From positions 4,960,001 to 5,024,000 of the forward strand of contig NZ_JAFQ01000004.1 in the NCBI RefSeq assembly GCF_000526215.1: a stretch of 64,000 bases of DNA, given 5' to 3'. Below are positions 20,073 to 29,157 of the stretch, piece by piece (within the stretch, counting starts at the first letter, position 1; the number at the start of each line of letters is the position of its first letter). The DNA is from Nocardia sp. BMG51109 (GTDB taxonomy: Bacteria; Actinomycetota; Actinomycetes; Mycobacteriales; Mycobacteriaceae). The position numbers and the translations under genes are program-made. The notes below the pieces were generated by a model, which saw nothing but the letters and a program-made list of their open reading frames with translations, was not told the origin of the DNA and did no database searches.

Positions 20073-21410
20073 ATGGATCGCCAGAAGGAATTCGTGCTGC
20101 GGACGCTCGAGGAGCGGGATATCCGCTTCGTACGACTCTGGTTCACCGACGTGCTGGGCTATCTGAAGTCGGTCGCGATCGCCCCCGCCGAGCTGGAGGG
20201 GGCCTTCGAGGAGGGTATCGGCTTCGACGGCTCGGCCATCGAGGGCTTCGCGCGGGTCTCGGAGGCCGATATGGTCGCCAAACCGGACCCGTCGACGTTC
20301 CAGGTGCTGCCGTGGTCGTCCAGCAAGGGCCACCAGCATTCGGCCCGGATGTTCTGTGATATCGCGATGCCGGACGGCTCGCCGTCGTGGGCCGATCCGC
20401 GGCACGTGCTGCGGCGCCAGCTGAACAAGGCCGGCGATCTCGGCTTCAGCTGCTATGTGCATCCGGAGATCGAGTTCTTCCTGGTGAAGCCGCAGCTGGA
20501 GGGCGGCAACCCGGTGCCGGTGGACAACGGCGGCTTCTTCGACCAGGCGGTGCACAACGAGGCCCCGAACTTCCGCCGGCACGCCATCGACGCGCTGGAG
20601 TCGATGGGTATCTCGGTGGAATTCAGCCACCACGAGGGCGCACCGGGCCAGCAGGAGATCGACCTGCGCTACGCCGACGCGCTGTCGATGGCCGACAACG
20701 TGATGACCTTCCGCTACCTCATCAAGGAGGTGGCCATCGATGAGGGCGTGCGCGCGTCGTTCATGCCGAAGCCCTTTGCCGTGCACCCGGGTTCGGCGAT
20801 GCACACGCATTTGAGCCTGTTCGAGGGCGAGCAGAACGCGTTCGCCGACGCCGACGATCCGGTCAACCTGTCGGAGACCGCGCGGGCGTTCATCGCGGGA
20901 ATCCTGGAGCACGCCAACGAGATCAGCGCCGTCACCAACCAGTGGGTGAACTCCTACAAGCGCCTGATCCACGGCGGTGAGGCGCCGACGGCCGCGTCCT
21001 GGGGCCGGTCGAATCGCTCTGCGCTGGTGCGGGTTCCGATGTACACCCCCGACAAGCAGTCCTCGCGCCGGGTCGAGGTCCGCAGCCCCGATTCGGCCTG
21101 CAACCCGTACCTGACGTTCGCGGTGCTGCTGGCCGCCGGCCTGCGCGGCGTGGAGAAGGGCTACACGCTGCCGCCGGAGGCCGAGGACGACGTCTGGTCG
21201 CTGACCACCGCCGAGCGGCGCGCGATGGGCTTCAAGGAACTGCCGGGCAGCCTGGACGAGGCGCTGAAGGCGATGGAGCGCTCGGAGCTGGTCGCCGAGA
21301 CCCTCGGCGAGCACGTGTTCGACTTCTTCCTGCGCAACAAGCGCCGCGAGTGGGCCGGTTACCGCACGCAGATCACCCAGTACGAACTTCAGGAGTACCT
21401 GGATCTGTGA
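20073..21410 (+). CDS. glnA2: Type I glutamine synthetase, GlnA2 paralogue
   Basis: A 445-residue enzyme of the glutamine synthetase type I fold. Signature segments include GIGFDGSAIEGFARVSEADM, the metal-site glutamates in VHPEIEFFL and SHHEGAPGQQEIDLRYADAL, HPGSAMHTHLSLF and the ATP/glutamate-binding NRSALVRVP. The usual tyrosine adenylylation loop (NLYxLP) is not seen: the region reads KGYTLPPEAEDDVW. In M. tuberculosis GlnA2 (446 residues) is not essential and is separate from the main enzyme GlnA1. ATG 20073 was chosen over the upstream ATG at 20055 because it starts the conserved MDRQKEFVLR. glnE follows within 95 bases and may be co-transcribed. Confidence 0.96.
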   Translation: MDRQKEFVLRTLEERDIRFVRLWFTDVLGYLKSVAIAPAELEGAFEEGIGFDGSAIEGFARVSEADMVAKPDPSTFQVLPWSSSKGHQHSARMFCDIAMPDGSPSWADPRHVLRRQLNKAGDLGFSCYVHPEIEFFLVKPQLEGGNPVPVDNGGFFDQAVHNEAPNFRRHAIDALESMGISVEFSHHEGAPGQQEIDLRYADALSMADNVMTFRYLIKEVAIDEGVRASFMPKPFAVHPGSAMHTHLSLFEGEQNAFADADDPVNLSETARAFIAGILEHANEISAVTNQWVNSYKRLIHGGEAPTAASWGRSNRSALVRVPMYTPDKQSSRRVEVRSPDSACNPYLTFAVLLAAGLRGVEKGYTLPPEAEDDVWSLTTAERRAMGFKELPGSLDEALKAMERSELVAETLGEHVFDFFLRNKRREWAGYRTQITQYELQEYLDL

Positions 21411-21504
21411 GGTCGGCATCCGGTTGCGGAACGAACTGAGAACACTTTCTCCGCTGCCGGGGCATGTGGGCGCGGTGGCCGGGCCGACCATGTAATTTGA
21501 GAGC

Positions 21505-24500
21505 ATGGTACGGCCACCGACTGCCCGTCCCGTGGTTCCCGGTGCCGGACGGCTCGGGCTCCTCGAGCCGACGGCATCCGCTTCGCTGCGAGAGTTGGCC
21601 TGGGACAACGTCGACAGTGTTCCGTTGCTGTGGGCCTTGTCGCGCGCGCCCGACGCCGATCTGGCACTGCTGACACTGGTGCGCCTGCGGGAGAGCCTGG
21701 GCCCCGGCTGGGACGCCCTGGACGCGGCGCTGCGTGCCGAAACCCCCTTGCGCGGCAGGCTGTTCGCGTTGATCGGGTCGTCCAGCGCGTTCGCCGACCA
21801 CCTGGTCGCCGACCCGGACTGCTGGCAGTTGCTGCGGGCGGAGTTGCCCGGGCGCGGGGAGCTGGTCGCCGATCTGCTCGACGCGGTGGGTGCGGTGCCG
21901 GAGACCGGTCCACACCCGGCGGGAGCGACGGGCCCGGAGGCGGCAGCGAGCGTAACCACGGAGGGCCCCGCGTACGCCGCATTCGGCACAGCTCCGATGC
22001 TGTTCCGGGCCGAGATCTCCGGTCCGGAGTCGATCGCGTTGCTGCGCAAGCGGTATCGCGATCAGCTGATGCTGCTGGCCGCGCACGATCTGGCCGCCAC
22101 CGTGGAGGACGAACCGGTGCTGCCCTATCAGCGGGTCGGCCGTCATCTCACCGATCTGGCCGACGCGGCGCTGACCGCGGCACTGTCGGTCGCCGTGGCG
22201 CGGGTGTGCCCCGATCATCCGGTGCCGGTGCGGCTCGCCGTGATCGCGATGGGCAAATGCGGTGCGTGCGAACTGAATTACGTGTCCGACGTGGACGTGG
22301 TGTTCGTGGCCGAACCCGCCGACACGGTCGCCACCCGGCTGGCCGCGGAGCTGATGACGGTGGCCGCCAACGCCTTCTTCGAGGTGGACGCGGCGCTGCG
22401 CCCGGAGGGTAAGGCGGGCGCGCTGGTGCGCACGCTGGACTCACACGTGGCCTACTACAAGCGCTGGGCGAAGACCTGGGAGTTCCAGGCGCTGTTGAAG
22501 GGCCGCCCCGCCACCGGCGACCTCGCGCTGGGCGAGGAGTACCGGGCCGCGCTGATGCCGATGGTCTGGAACGCCTCGGAGCGCACCGATTTCGTGGCCG
22601 AGGTGCAGACCATGCGCCGCCGCGTCGAGGATCTGGTGCCCGCGGATCTGCGCGAGCGCGAGCTGAAGCTGGGCCAGGGCAGCCTGCGCGACGTCGAGTT
22701 CGCGGTGCAGCTGCTGCAACTGGTGCACGGTAAGGCCGACGAGTCGCTGCACGTGCAGGGCACGGTGGAGGCGCTGACGGCGCTGGCCGCGGGCGGCTAC
22801 GTGGGCCGCGACGACGCCGCGAACCTCACCGCCTCCTACGAGTTCCTGCGGCTGCTCGAGCACCGGCTGCAACTGCAGCGGCTCAAGCGCACGCACACCC
22901 TGCCCGCCGCCGACGACGAGGAGGGCATGCGCTGGCTGGCCCGCGCGGCGCATATGCGGCCCGACGGCCGCCAGGACGCGGTGGGCGTGCTGCGCAGCGA
23001 GATCAAGCGCAACACGGTGCGGGTGCGCAGGCTGCACGCCAAGCTGTTCTACCGGCCGCTGCTGGAATCGGTGGCGCGGCTGGACGCCGATGCGCTGCGG
23101 CTGAGCCCGCAGGCCGCGGTGCGGCTGCTGGCCGCGCTCGGCTACGCCGCCCCGGAGAACGCCCTCGGCCATCTGGAGGCGCTCACCGCCGAGGTCGGCC
23201 GCAAGGGCCGCATCCAGGCGCTGCTGCTGCCGACGCTGCTGGAATGGCTGGGCGACACCCCGAATCCCGATCAGGGCCTGCTCGCCTACCGCCGAGTCTC
23301 GGAGGGGCTGGAGAACCAGATCTGGTTCCTGCGCGAGCTGCGCGACGAGGGCGCCATCGCCGAGCGGCTGATGATCGTGCTGGGTTCCTCGGCGTATCTG
23401 CCGGACCTGCTGATCAACGCGCCCGAGACGATCCGGATGTTCGCCGACGGCCCGAACGGTCCACTGTTGTTGTCGCCCAAGCTGTACGACGTGCGGGGCG
23501 GCATTCTCGCCGGCGCCGCCCGGTACGAGGAGCCGCGGCGCGCGATCCAGACGGCGCGGTCGCTGCGCCGCCACGAACTGGCCCGCGTCGCCTCCGCCGA
23601 CGTGCTCGGCATGCTCGAGGTGCCGCAGGTGTGCCGGGCGCTGTCCTCGGTGTGGGTGGCCGTGCTGGAGGCCGCGCTGCAGGCGGTGATCCGGGCGGGC
23701 GAGGCCGAGCTGGGGACCGCCGCGCCGGCCGATATCGCCGTGATCGGGATGGGCCGGCTCGGCGGCAAGGAGCTGGGGTACGGCTCCGATGCGGATGTGC
23801 TGTTCGTCTGCGATCCGCGGCCGGGCGCCGACGAGACGGTCGCGGTGAAGTGGGCGATCGGCGTCGCCGAGCAGGTGCAGCGGCTGCTGGGCGCGCCGAG
23901 CACCGATCCGCCGCTGCAGGTGGACGCCGGCCTGCGCCCGGAGGGCCGCAACGGTGCCCTGGTCCGCACGCTGGCCGCGTATGAGGCGTACTACCACCAG
24001 TGGGCGCAGTCCTGGGAGATGCAGGCGCTGCTGCGCGCCCACCAGGTCGCCGGCGATCAGCGGCTGGGCGTGCGGTTCCTGCACATGATCGACAAGGTGC
24101 GCTATCCGGAGGGCGGGGTGTCGGCCGACGCGGTGCGCGAGATCCGCCGGATCAAGGCCCGGGTCGATTCCGAGCGGCTGCCGCGCGGTGCGAATCCCGC
24201 CACCCACACCAAGCTGGGGCGCGGCGGTCTCGCCGATGTCGAATGGACCGTGCAGCTGATGCAGCTGCGGCACGCCCACGAGGTGCCGGAGCTGCACAAC
24301 ACCTCCACGCTGGAGTCCCTGGACGCCATCGAGCGGGCCGAACTGCTCGATGCCGAGGACGTCGCCCTGCTGCGCGACGCCTGGCTGACCGCCACCCGCG
24401 CCCGCAACGCGCTGGTGCTGGTCCGGGGCAAGCCGGCCGATCAGCTGCCCGGTCCGGGCCGCCTACTATCGGCCGTGGCCAGGGTCGCGGGGTGGCCGAA

Positions 24501-24585
24501 CGACGACGGCAGCGAATTCCTCGATCACTACATGCGCGTCACCCGCCGGGCCAAGACCGTGGTGGAGCGGGTCTTCGGGGCCTGA
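21505..24585 (+). CDS. glnE: Glutamine synthetase adenylyltransferase/deadenylylase
   Basis: A 1026-residue bifunctional enzyme that adds or removes AMP on glutamine synthetase in response to nitrogen status. Two nucleotidyltransferase domains are visible: the N-terminal one (adenylyl-removing) with [20 protein letters not shown] near residue 250 and the C-terminal one (adenylylating) with [20 protein letters not shown] near residue 750. Each is followed by a helical GlnE domain (for example [17 protein letters not shown] and [17 protein letters not shown]). The length is as in mycobacterial GlnE. It follows glnA2, and its other expected target GlnA1 is encoded about 17 kb away. A cysteine (GKCGAC) occupies the position that is usually arginine. 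Confidence 0.97.
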   Translation: MVRPPTARPVVPGAGRLGLLEPTASASLRELAWDNVDSVPLLWALSRAPDADLALLTLVRLRESLGPGWDALDAALRAETPLRGRLFALIGSSSAFADHLVADPDCWQLLRAELPGRGELVADLLDAVGAVPETGPHPAGATGPEAAASVTTEGPAYAAFGTAPMLFRAEISGPESIALLRKRYRDQLMLLAAHDLAATVEDEPVLPYQRVGRHLTDLADAALTAALSVAVARVCPDHPVPVRLAVIAMGKCGACELNYVSDVDVVFVAEPADTVATRLAAELMTVAANAFFEVDAALRPEGKAGALVRTLDSHVAYYKRWAKTWEFQALLKGRPATGDLALGEEYRAALMPMVWNASERTDFVAEVQTMRRRVEDLVPADLRERELKLGQGSLRDVEFAVQLLQLVHGKADESLHVQGTVEALTALAAGGYVGRDDAANLTASYEFLRLLEHRLQLQRLKRTHTLPAADDEEGMRWLARAAHMRPDGRQDAVGVLRSEIKRNTVRVRRLHAKLFYRPLLESVARLDADALRLSPQAAVRLLAALGYAAPENALGHLEALTAEVGRKGRIQALLLPTLLEWLGDTPNPDQGLLAYRRVSEGLENQIWFLRELRDEGAIAERLMIVLGSSAYLPDLLINAPETIRMFADGPNGPLLLSPKLYDVRGGILAGAARYEEPRRAIQTARSLRRHELARVASADVLGMLEVPQVCRALSSVWVAVLEAALQAVIRAGEAELGTAAPADIAVIGMGRLGGKELGYGSDADVLFVCDPRPGADETVAVKWAIGVAEQVQRLLGAPSTDPPLQVDAGLRPEGRNGALVRTLAAYEAYYHQWAQSWEMQALLRAHQVAGDQRLGVRFLHMIDKVRYPEGGVSADAVREIRRIKARVDSERLPRGANPATHTKLGRGGLADVEWTVQLMQLRHAHEVPELHNTSTLESLDAIERAELLDAEDVALLRDAWLTATRARNALVLVRGKPADQLPGPGRLLSAVARVAGWPNDDGSEFLDHYMRVTRRAKTVVERVFGA

Positions 24586-25041
24586 GCGGCCGGGTTCGCG
24601 CAGTGCCCTGGGCGTCGCACGGTGATCGGGGTGGCGGTCGGCGCTGCCCGAGGCTCGGCCTGGTCGATGCGGTAGTGCCGGGCCCTCGTCGACGTTGTGG
24701 TTGCCGGTTCGCCGATGGGGCGGTCCCGGCCGATTTTTGTGACGCCCAGCGGGCGATGCTGTCGGTGCCTGGTGCCCGGGTATTACGGCCCGATGGTCAC
24801 GGTCGGATTACGGTGCGGCGCAACGCATAATACGTTGCGGGAACATCGACGGCGGGGTATCGGTTGACACCCGGTGGGCGGTGTTCCGCCCGATTCATCC
24901 TATGATTCGGGGGAGAGGTCGTTTCGGAGAGGGCGCAACGTCTGCCGGGGCGCACGGAGCCGCGCACCGGACGGATCGGGTGTTACCGACCGGAACGTTC
25001 GTTCTGCACCCTGTGCGGGACGTGACCATCGGGAGGACGGC
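24586..25041. other. Intergenic region with a 7-bp inverted repeat
   Basis: About 450 bases downstream of glnE without a convincing gene. At 24819-24839 there is a hairpin CGCAACG-7 nt-CGTTGCG in a locally A/T-richer stretch. It could be a terminator or an operator for the downstream lipid aminoacyltransferase gene. The remainder shows no recognised structure. Confidence 0.45.
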
Positions 25042-25116
25042 ATGACGAACAAGTTTGTGGACGTGCGGCACGCCCATCGGCCGGCACGGCGATCGCGGTG
25101 CGGACGGGGGCTGTGA
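25042..25116 (+). CDS. Arg-rich 24-residue upstream ORF (possible leader peptide)
   Basis: A short frame beginning with ATG at 25042, preceded by GGGAGGAC at a good spacing, and ending in TGA one base before the GTG start of the next gene. The peptide is strongly basic (MTNKFVDVRHAHRPARR, then SRCGRGL): seven arginines, one lysine and three histidines in 24 residues. The tight stop-start arrangement suggests translational coupling. A leader that responds to the supply of charged basic tRNA would make sense in front of a gene that consumes aminoacyl-tRNA, but that is inference. Confidence 0.42.
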   Translation: MTNKFVDVRHAHRPARRSRCGRGL

Positions 25117-25117
25117 C

Positions 25118-26494
25118 GTGACGGAAATGAACTCGGCCGTCACCGGCTACCGGAGAACCTATCGCGACGTCTCGCTGACGCCGGCCCCCGTGGTGCGGGT
25201 GCCGCTGATCGTGGTGCTGGTGGTCGTGGGCGTGGTGCTCGTGTACGCGGCCGACCGCGCCTCGCGCCACGGCGTCGACCACGGCTGGTTCGTGGCGGTG
25301 TCGCTGTCGGGGCTGTTCGTGGCGCGCGGGCTGCATCTGCGCCGGCCGATCACGCTGCCGCACTTCACGGCGGCGGTCGTCGTGCTCGGCGTCTCGAACA
25401 TCGTCTACCACAACAGCCATCCCGGCGTGGGATTCGTCTGCCTGGCCTCGACCGGCTGGATCCTGATGCTGCCGCAGTCCTCGCGCCCGCAGCCCGACCA
25501 GCAGTACCGGGTGGCGGCGCTGGTGGACCGCACGACGGGCGACCCGCTCGCACCGTTCGCGCTGCACTCGGCGAAGAGCTACTACTTCGGCGCGGATTCG
25601 ACCGCGGCCCTCGGTTACCGGGCCCGGTTCGGTATCGCGGTGGTGGCCGGCGACCCGGTCGGCAATCGGTCCGCGTTCCCGGCGCTGATCGGCGAGTTCT
25701 CCGAGTTCGCGATGAACCACGGCTGGCGCGTCGCGGTGCTCGGCGCCAGCCCGGAGGTCGTGGAGCTGTGGCGCGACCGGGCCGTGGAGCATCCCGGCCT
25801 GCGCGCGATTCCGATCGGCCGCGACGTGGTCGTCGACGTCGACACCTTCGATATGGTGGGCCGCAAGTTCCGCAATCTGCGCCAGGCGGTCAGCCGCACC
25901 CGCAACTTCGGGGTGACCACCGAGATCGTCCGCGAGATCGAACTGGACACCTCGCTGCGCAGCACCCTGTTCGACATCGTCGACGAATGGGGCAAGGGCC
26001 GCCAGACCCGCGGCTTCTCGATGATCCTCGACCACCTGCTCGACGGCCGCCATCCCGGCATGCTGCTGGTGATCGCCCGCGACGCCGACGGCCGCGTGGC
26101 CGGCTTCCAGCGCTACGGCGAATCCGGCGGCGGCGCCGAGCTGAGCCTGGACGTGCCCTGGCGCAGCAAGAACGCCCCCAACGGCCTGGACGAGCGCATG
26201 ATCGTGGACCTGGTCGAGTACGGCAAGGCCACGGGCCTGCACCGCATCTCGCTGGCATTCGCGGCGTTCCCCGAACTGTTCGCCGAAAAGGAGCGCAGCC
26301 GCTCCCGCCAGACCCTCTACGCCGCCGCCCGCATCCTCGACCCCCTGATCCGCCTGGAATCCCTCTACCGCTTCCTCCGCAAGTTCAACTCCTTCGCCAA
26401 CCAGCGCTACGTCCTGATCCGCTGGCGCGAAATAGTCTTCACCGCCTTGGCCCTCCTCACCCTGGAATTCGTCCCCCACCGCAAACAGGACTGA
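25118..26494 (+). CDS. DUF2156 membrane protein, candidate phosphatidylglycerol lysyltransferase
   Basis: A 458-residue protein with several hydrophobic helices in the first 115 residues (VPLIVVLVVVGVVLVYAAD, WFVAVSLSGLFVARG, FTAAVVVLGVSNIVYH, VGFVCLASTGWILMLP) and a cytoplasmic DUF2156 domain. The latter is the double-GNAT catalytic module of MprF/LysX, with SAKSYYFGADSTAALGYR, FGIAVVAGDPVG, WGKGRQTRGFSM, GERMI-like DERMIVDLVEYGK and a conserved C-terminal FNSFANQRYVLIRWR-like end. Such enzymes transfer lysine (or alanine) from tRNA to phosphatidylglycerol, reducing envelope negative charge. The lysyl-tRNA synthetase fused to it in mycobacterial LysX is absent. GTG 25118 follows GGGGG at seven bases. 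The amino acid used is not determinable. Confidence 0.82.
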   Translation: MTEMNSAVTGYRRTYRDVSLTPAPVVRVPLIVVLVVVGVVLVYAADRASRHGVDHGWFVAVSLSGLFVARGLHLRRPITLPHFTAAVVVLGVSNIVYHNSHPGVGFVCLASTGWILMLPQSSRPQPDQQYRVAALVDRTTGDPLAPFALHSAKSYYFGADSTAALGYRARFGIAVVAGDPVGNRSAFPALIGEFSEFAMNHGWRVAVLGASPEVVELWRDRAVEHPGLRAIPIGRDVVVDVDTFDMVGRKFRNLRQAVSRTRNFGVTTEIVREIELDTSLRSTLFDIVDEWGKGRQTRGFSMILDHLLDGRHPGMLLVIARDADGRVAGFQRYGESGGGAELSLDVPWRSKNAPNGLDERMIVDLVEYGKATGLHRISLAFAAFPELFAEKERSRSRQTLYAAARILDPLIRLESLYRFLRKFNSFANQRYVLIRWREIVFTALALLTLEFVPHRKQD

Positions 26495-26543
26495 GCGCCG
26501 CCGCCGTTGCACATGTGTTGCACGGCGCGCTTACACTGGACTT

Positions 26544-26807
26544 ATGGGCACCAAGACCGGGAGGGGTCAGCGGGCTGTGCACGCCGCCGCCAAGAAGGGC
26601 ACCAGAAGCACCACCGGCATCCGCTTGGCGCCCGCGGAACAAGAACTGCTGGACAAGCTGGCCAAGCCGGGGGAAACCAAATCCGACGTGATTCGCCGAG
26701 CCCTGCACGAACTGGACCGCAGGGAATGGGTATTGGCTGCTCAACAGGATGCCGAACGTATCGATGCCAGCGGTGAGGACCTGAACCGCGAACCTGATGC
26801 CTGGTGA
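26544..26807 (+). CDS. MazE-type antitoxin (ribbon-helix-helix)
   Basis: An 87-residue protein with a central ribbon-helix-helix domain (GIRLAPAEQELLDKLAKPGE, then KSDVIRRALHELDRREW) and the acidic C-terminal tail AERIDASGEDLNREPDAW. That tail is characteristic of actinobacterial MazE antitoxins, which neutralise a MazF RNase by covering its RNA-binding surface. The basic N-terminal 25 residues probably contact DNA. Its stop codon overlaps the toxin start (GTGA), the normal arrangement for a mazEF operon. The toxin gene is broken, so this antitoxin is probably an orphan. Confidence 0.82.
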   Translation: MGTKTGRGQRAVHAAAKKGTRSTTGIRLAPAEQELLDKLAKPGETKSDVIRRALHELDRREWVLAAQQDAERIDASGEDLNREPDAW

Positions 26808-26975
26808 TCCGCGGCGCTGTCTATCGCATCGACCTGGGCACTGCCTGTCGCGGATATGAGCAGCGCGGCCGACGCTACGGCGTGGTCTTATATCCACGGC
26901 GACATGGTGGCGTATTTGGATCGCGAGGACATGAACCTCCTCGAGGACGCCGTAAGGCTCTACCTCGGTCTGTAA
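26804..26975 (+). pseudogene. MazF/PemK toxin remnant with central deletion
   Basis: The first 28 codons (VIRGAVYRIDLGTACRGYEQ, then RGRRYGVVL) are a typical MazF N-terminus, overlapping the antitoxin stop. At about 26888 the frame changes: the remaining 26 codons, in another frame, give YIHGDMVAYLDREDMNLLED and VRLYLGL, which is a typical MazF C-terminus ending in TAA at 26973-26975. Compared with a full-length family member of about 105 residues, roughly 50 central residues are missing, together with the frame. The core beta-strands that carry the RNA-binding and catalytic arginine/threonine are gone, so the toxin must be inactive. Confidence 0.85.
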
Positions 26976-26978
26976 TCT

Positions 26979-27037
26979 GCTCCTTCGTGTGGTCGTCGGC
27001 CGTCGGTACTGTTCGGCCGACGACCACACGAAGGAGC
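26979..27037. repeat. Perfect 23-bp inverted repeat with 13-nt loop
   Basis: The arms 26979-27001 (beginning GCTCCTTCGTGTGG) and 27015-27037 (ending CCACACGAAGGAGC) are exact reverse complements, separated by GTCGGTACTGTTC. The structure begins four bases after the end of the mazF remnant. No T-run follows on either strand. It could be a strong terminator, a palindromic mobile element remnant, or the scar of the event that damaged mazF. Confidence 0.9.
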
Positions 27038-27506
27038 GGCACGAGGCTTTGAGCAGCCGGGTAGTGGAACGTCCGATGCGACAGTAAAGTCCGACCTTGC
27101 CGATCGACTCAGCGCTTTGTCCGAGTATCCGCCGCGCCGCTGTCGCACGGACGAGTCCTCACCCGACGTTCGACTCCGAACTGCAGGCCCTTGCGTGCGG
27201 TGACCGGGAAATGATGTGAGGCCGAGGGGTTTCCGGCTGCGTCATGGCGACGAGCTGGTGAATGGCCGGAGTGCCGGATGGATATGGTTTCTCCCCGCTG
27301 AAGCGTCAACCCGCCGGCCACGGTCGGAGGGGTATAGGAACCTCCTATGGCGCACACTGCAATTTCGTCTTTGCCTTTCGTTATTTTCGGGACTTACCGT
27401 GAAGCAGCTCGACGATATGCGCACTGCGACTCCTGGCGGATATTCACGTTCTGCGCATGCCGACTTCTTCCGTCGAGCGGACGGATACGCAATGGAAAGG
27501 GTGGCA
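27038..27506. other. Gene-free region upstream of the SDR pair
   Basis: About 470 bases, visibly lower in GC toward its right end (around 27340-27440). No open frame has protein character. It separates the mazEF remnant from the two SDR genes and probably contains their promoter. No further repeat copies were recognised. Confidence 0.45.
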
Positions 27507-28277
27507 ATGACCACTGTCGAAAACGGATCGGCAACGCGGGAACTCGCGGGAAAGCGCGCTCTGGTAACGGGTGGTTCCCGGGGTATCGGGGCGGCCGTCG
27601 TGCGCCAACTTCTGGACGCGGGCGCCGAGGTGCTCGCGACCGCCAAGTCGGCGACGGGCACGGTGCCCGAGGGGGCCGCCTTCGTGCAGTCCGACGTGCG
27701 GACCCGGGCCGGAGCGGAGGCGCTCGCCGCGGCCGCGCGGCAGGAGCTGGGCGGGGTGGACATCCTGGTCCACAACGCGGGTGGGGCGCGGCCACACCCG
27801 GGCAGCTCGGCCATTCCCGACGAGGAGTGGCAGGACGCGCTGGACCTGAACCTGCTGGCGTCGGTGCGGCTGGACGCGCTGCTGACACCGGGGATGCGGG
27901 AACGGGGTTCGGGGGCGATCGTGCACGTCTCCTCGGCCGCGGTCCCGGCCGCGGTCGCGCCGTTCCTGCACTACACGGCGGCGAAGGCGGCGCTGGAGAA
28001 CTACAGCCGGGGGTTGGCCTCCGAGCTGGCCCCGTTCGGAATCCGGGTCAACACCGTGTCTCCGGGCAGGACCGCCACTCCCGGCGGTGAGGCGACGCGG
28101 GAGCAGTGGGCGCAGATGGGTGCCGCGCCGGGCCAGAGCGACGTTCCGGCCGTGCCGCTGGGGCGCGATGGTTCGCCCGATGACATCGCCCACGCGGTGC
28201 TGTTCCTCGTCTCCGGCCGGGCGAGTTGGCTGACCGGGAGCAGCCTCGTCGTGGACGGCGGTGAATTCCACCGGTGA
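27507..28277 (+). CDS. SDR-family oxidoreductase
   Basis: A 256-residue classical short-chain dehydrogenase. The cofactor motif is VTGGSRGIGAAV (TGxxxGxG), followed by LVHNAGG (NAG), the catalytic serine in VHVSSAAV and the YTAAKAALENYSRG block (YxxxK), then IRVNTVSPGRTATPGG and the C-terminal GSSLVVDGGEFHR. The cofactor preference is not certain. ATG 27507 has AAAGGG six bases before it; the frame extends upstream without SDR character. A second SDR gene follows 67 bases downstream on the same strand, and a LysR regulator gene is convergent after that, so the pair is probably one transcription unit. Confidence 0.9.
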   Translation: MTTVENGSATRELAGKRALVTGGSRGIGAAVVRQLLDAGAEVLATAKSATGTVPEGAAFVQSDVRTRAGAEALAAAARQELGGVDILVHNAGGARPHPGSSAIPDEEWQDALDLNLLASVRLDALLTPGMRERGSGAIVHVSSAAVPAAVAPFLHYTAAKAALENYSRGLASELAPFGIRVNTVSPGRTATPGGEATREQWAQMGAAPGQSDVPAVPLGRDGSPDDIAHAVLFLVSGRASWLTGSSLVVDGGEFHR

Positions 28278-28344
28278 CGACGACACCATTCCGGCCCCGG
28301 TGCATCAGGCGCATAACCGAGATGTGAGCGAAAGAAGTTCTGCC

Positions 28345-29088
28345 ATGGGTAAATACAGCGACAAGAGCGTGGTAATCACGGGCGGTGGCAATGGCATCGG
28401 ATTTGCGATGGCGCAACTGCTGGCCGACGGCGGAGCACGCGTGGTGATCACCGGCCGTTCTCGGGCCACGCTCGATGCCGCGCGGGAGCGGCTCGGCAAG
28501 AATGTGGTGGCCGTCCGCGGCGATGTGGCCGCACTATCGGACCTGGATGCCCTGGCCGACCGCGTGCAGAGCGAATTCGGCACGATCGAGGCCCTGTTCG
28601 TCAACGCCGGCATCGCACCCCTGACACCCTTCAAGTCGACCACCGAGGAGGTGTACGACGAGCTGTTCGCGATCAACGTCAAGGGCGCCTTCTTCACGGT
28701 GCAGAAACTTGCACCGCTGCTGAGCCCGGGCGCCGGCGTCGTTCTCACCACCTCGATCGCGAACGTTATCGGCATGCTGGAGACCAGTGTCTATGCGGCG
28801 GGCAAGGCGGCGCTGCGCTCGATGGCCCGCAGCCTCTCCCGCGAGCTGCTGCCGCGCGGAATTCGGGTCAACGCGGTCAGCCCCGGACCCATCGATACGG
28901 GAATTCTGGAGAATACGATGACCGAGGCGGCCGCCGAGCAGTTCAAGGCGGAGCGGGTCGCGGACAATCCCATGCGGCGTTTCGGCACGCCCGACGAGGT
29001 CGCCAGGGCGGCAGCATTTCTCGCCTTCGACGCCACGTACACCACCGGTGCCGAGTTCGCCGTGGACGGAGGCGCCACCCAACTCTGA
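28345..29088 (+). CDS. SDR-family oxidoreductase
   Basis: A 247-residue classical SDR with ITGGGNGIGFAMAQL for cofactor binding, an arginine after the second strand (ITGRSRATLD) that often indicates NADP use, ALFVNAGIAPL, LTTSIANVIGM for the catalytic serine region, VYAAGKAALRSMARS with YxxxK, and GAEFAVDGGATQL at the end. It belongs to the group often annotated as glucose 1-dehydrogenase or 3-oxoacyl-ACP reductase-like; the substrate is unknown. It is the second gene of the SDR pair. ATG 28345 starts the fold; the 28 codons upstream in frame are probably not translated. Confidence 0.9.
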   Translation: MGKYSDKSVVITGGGNGIGFAMAQLLADGGARVVITGRSRATLDAARERLGKNVVAVRGDVAALSDLDALADRVQSEFGTIEALFVNAGIAPLTPFKSTTEEVYDELFAINVKGAFFTVQKLAPLLSPGAGVVLTTSIANVIGMLETSVYAAGKAALRSMARSLSRELLPRGIRVNAVSPGPIDTGILENTMTEAAAEQFKAERVADNPMRRFGTPDEVARAAAFLAFDATYTTGAEFAVDGGATQL

Positions 29089-29157
29089 GCCTGTTTCTGT
29101 CGATAACGCGCGCCGGCCGCTCGTGAGTCTCAGCGGCACCTGCTTCTTGCGCCGCCG

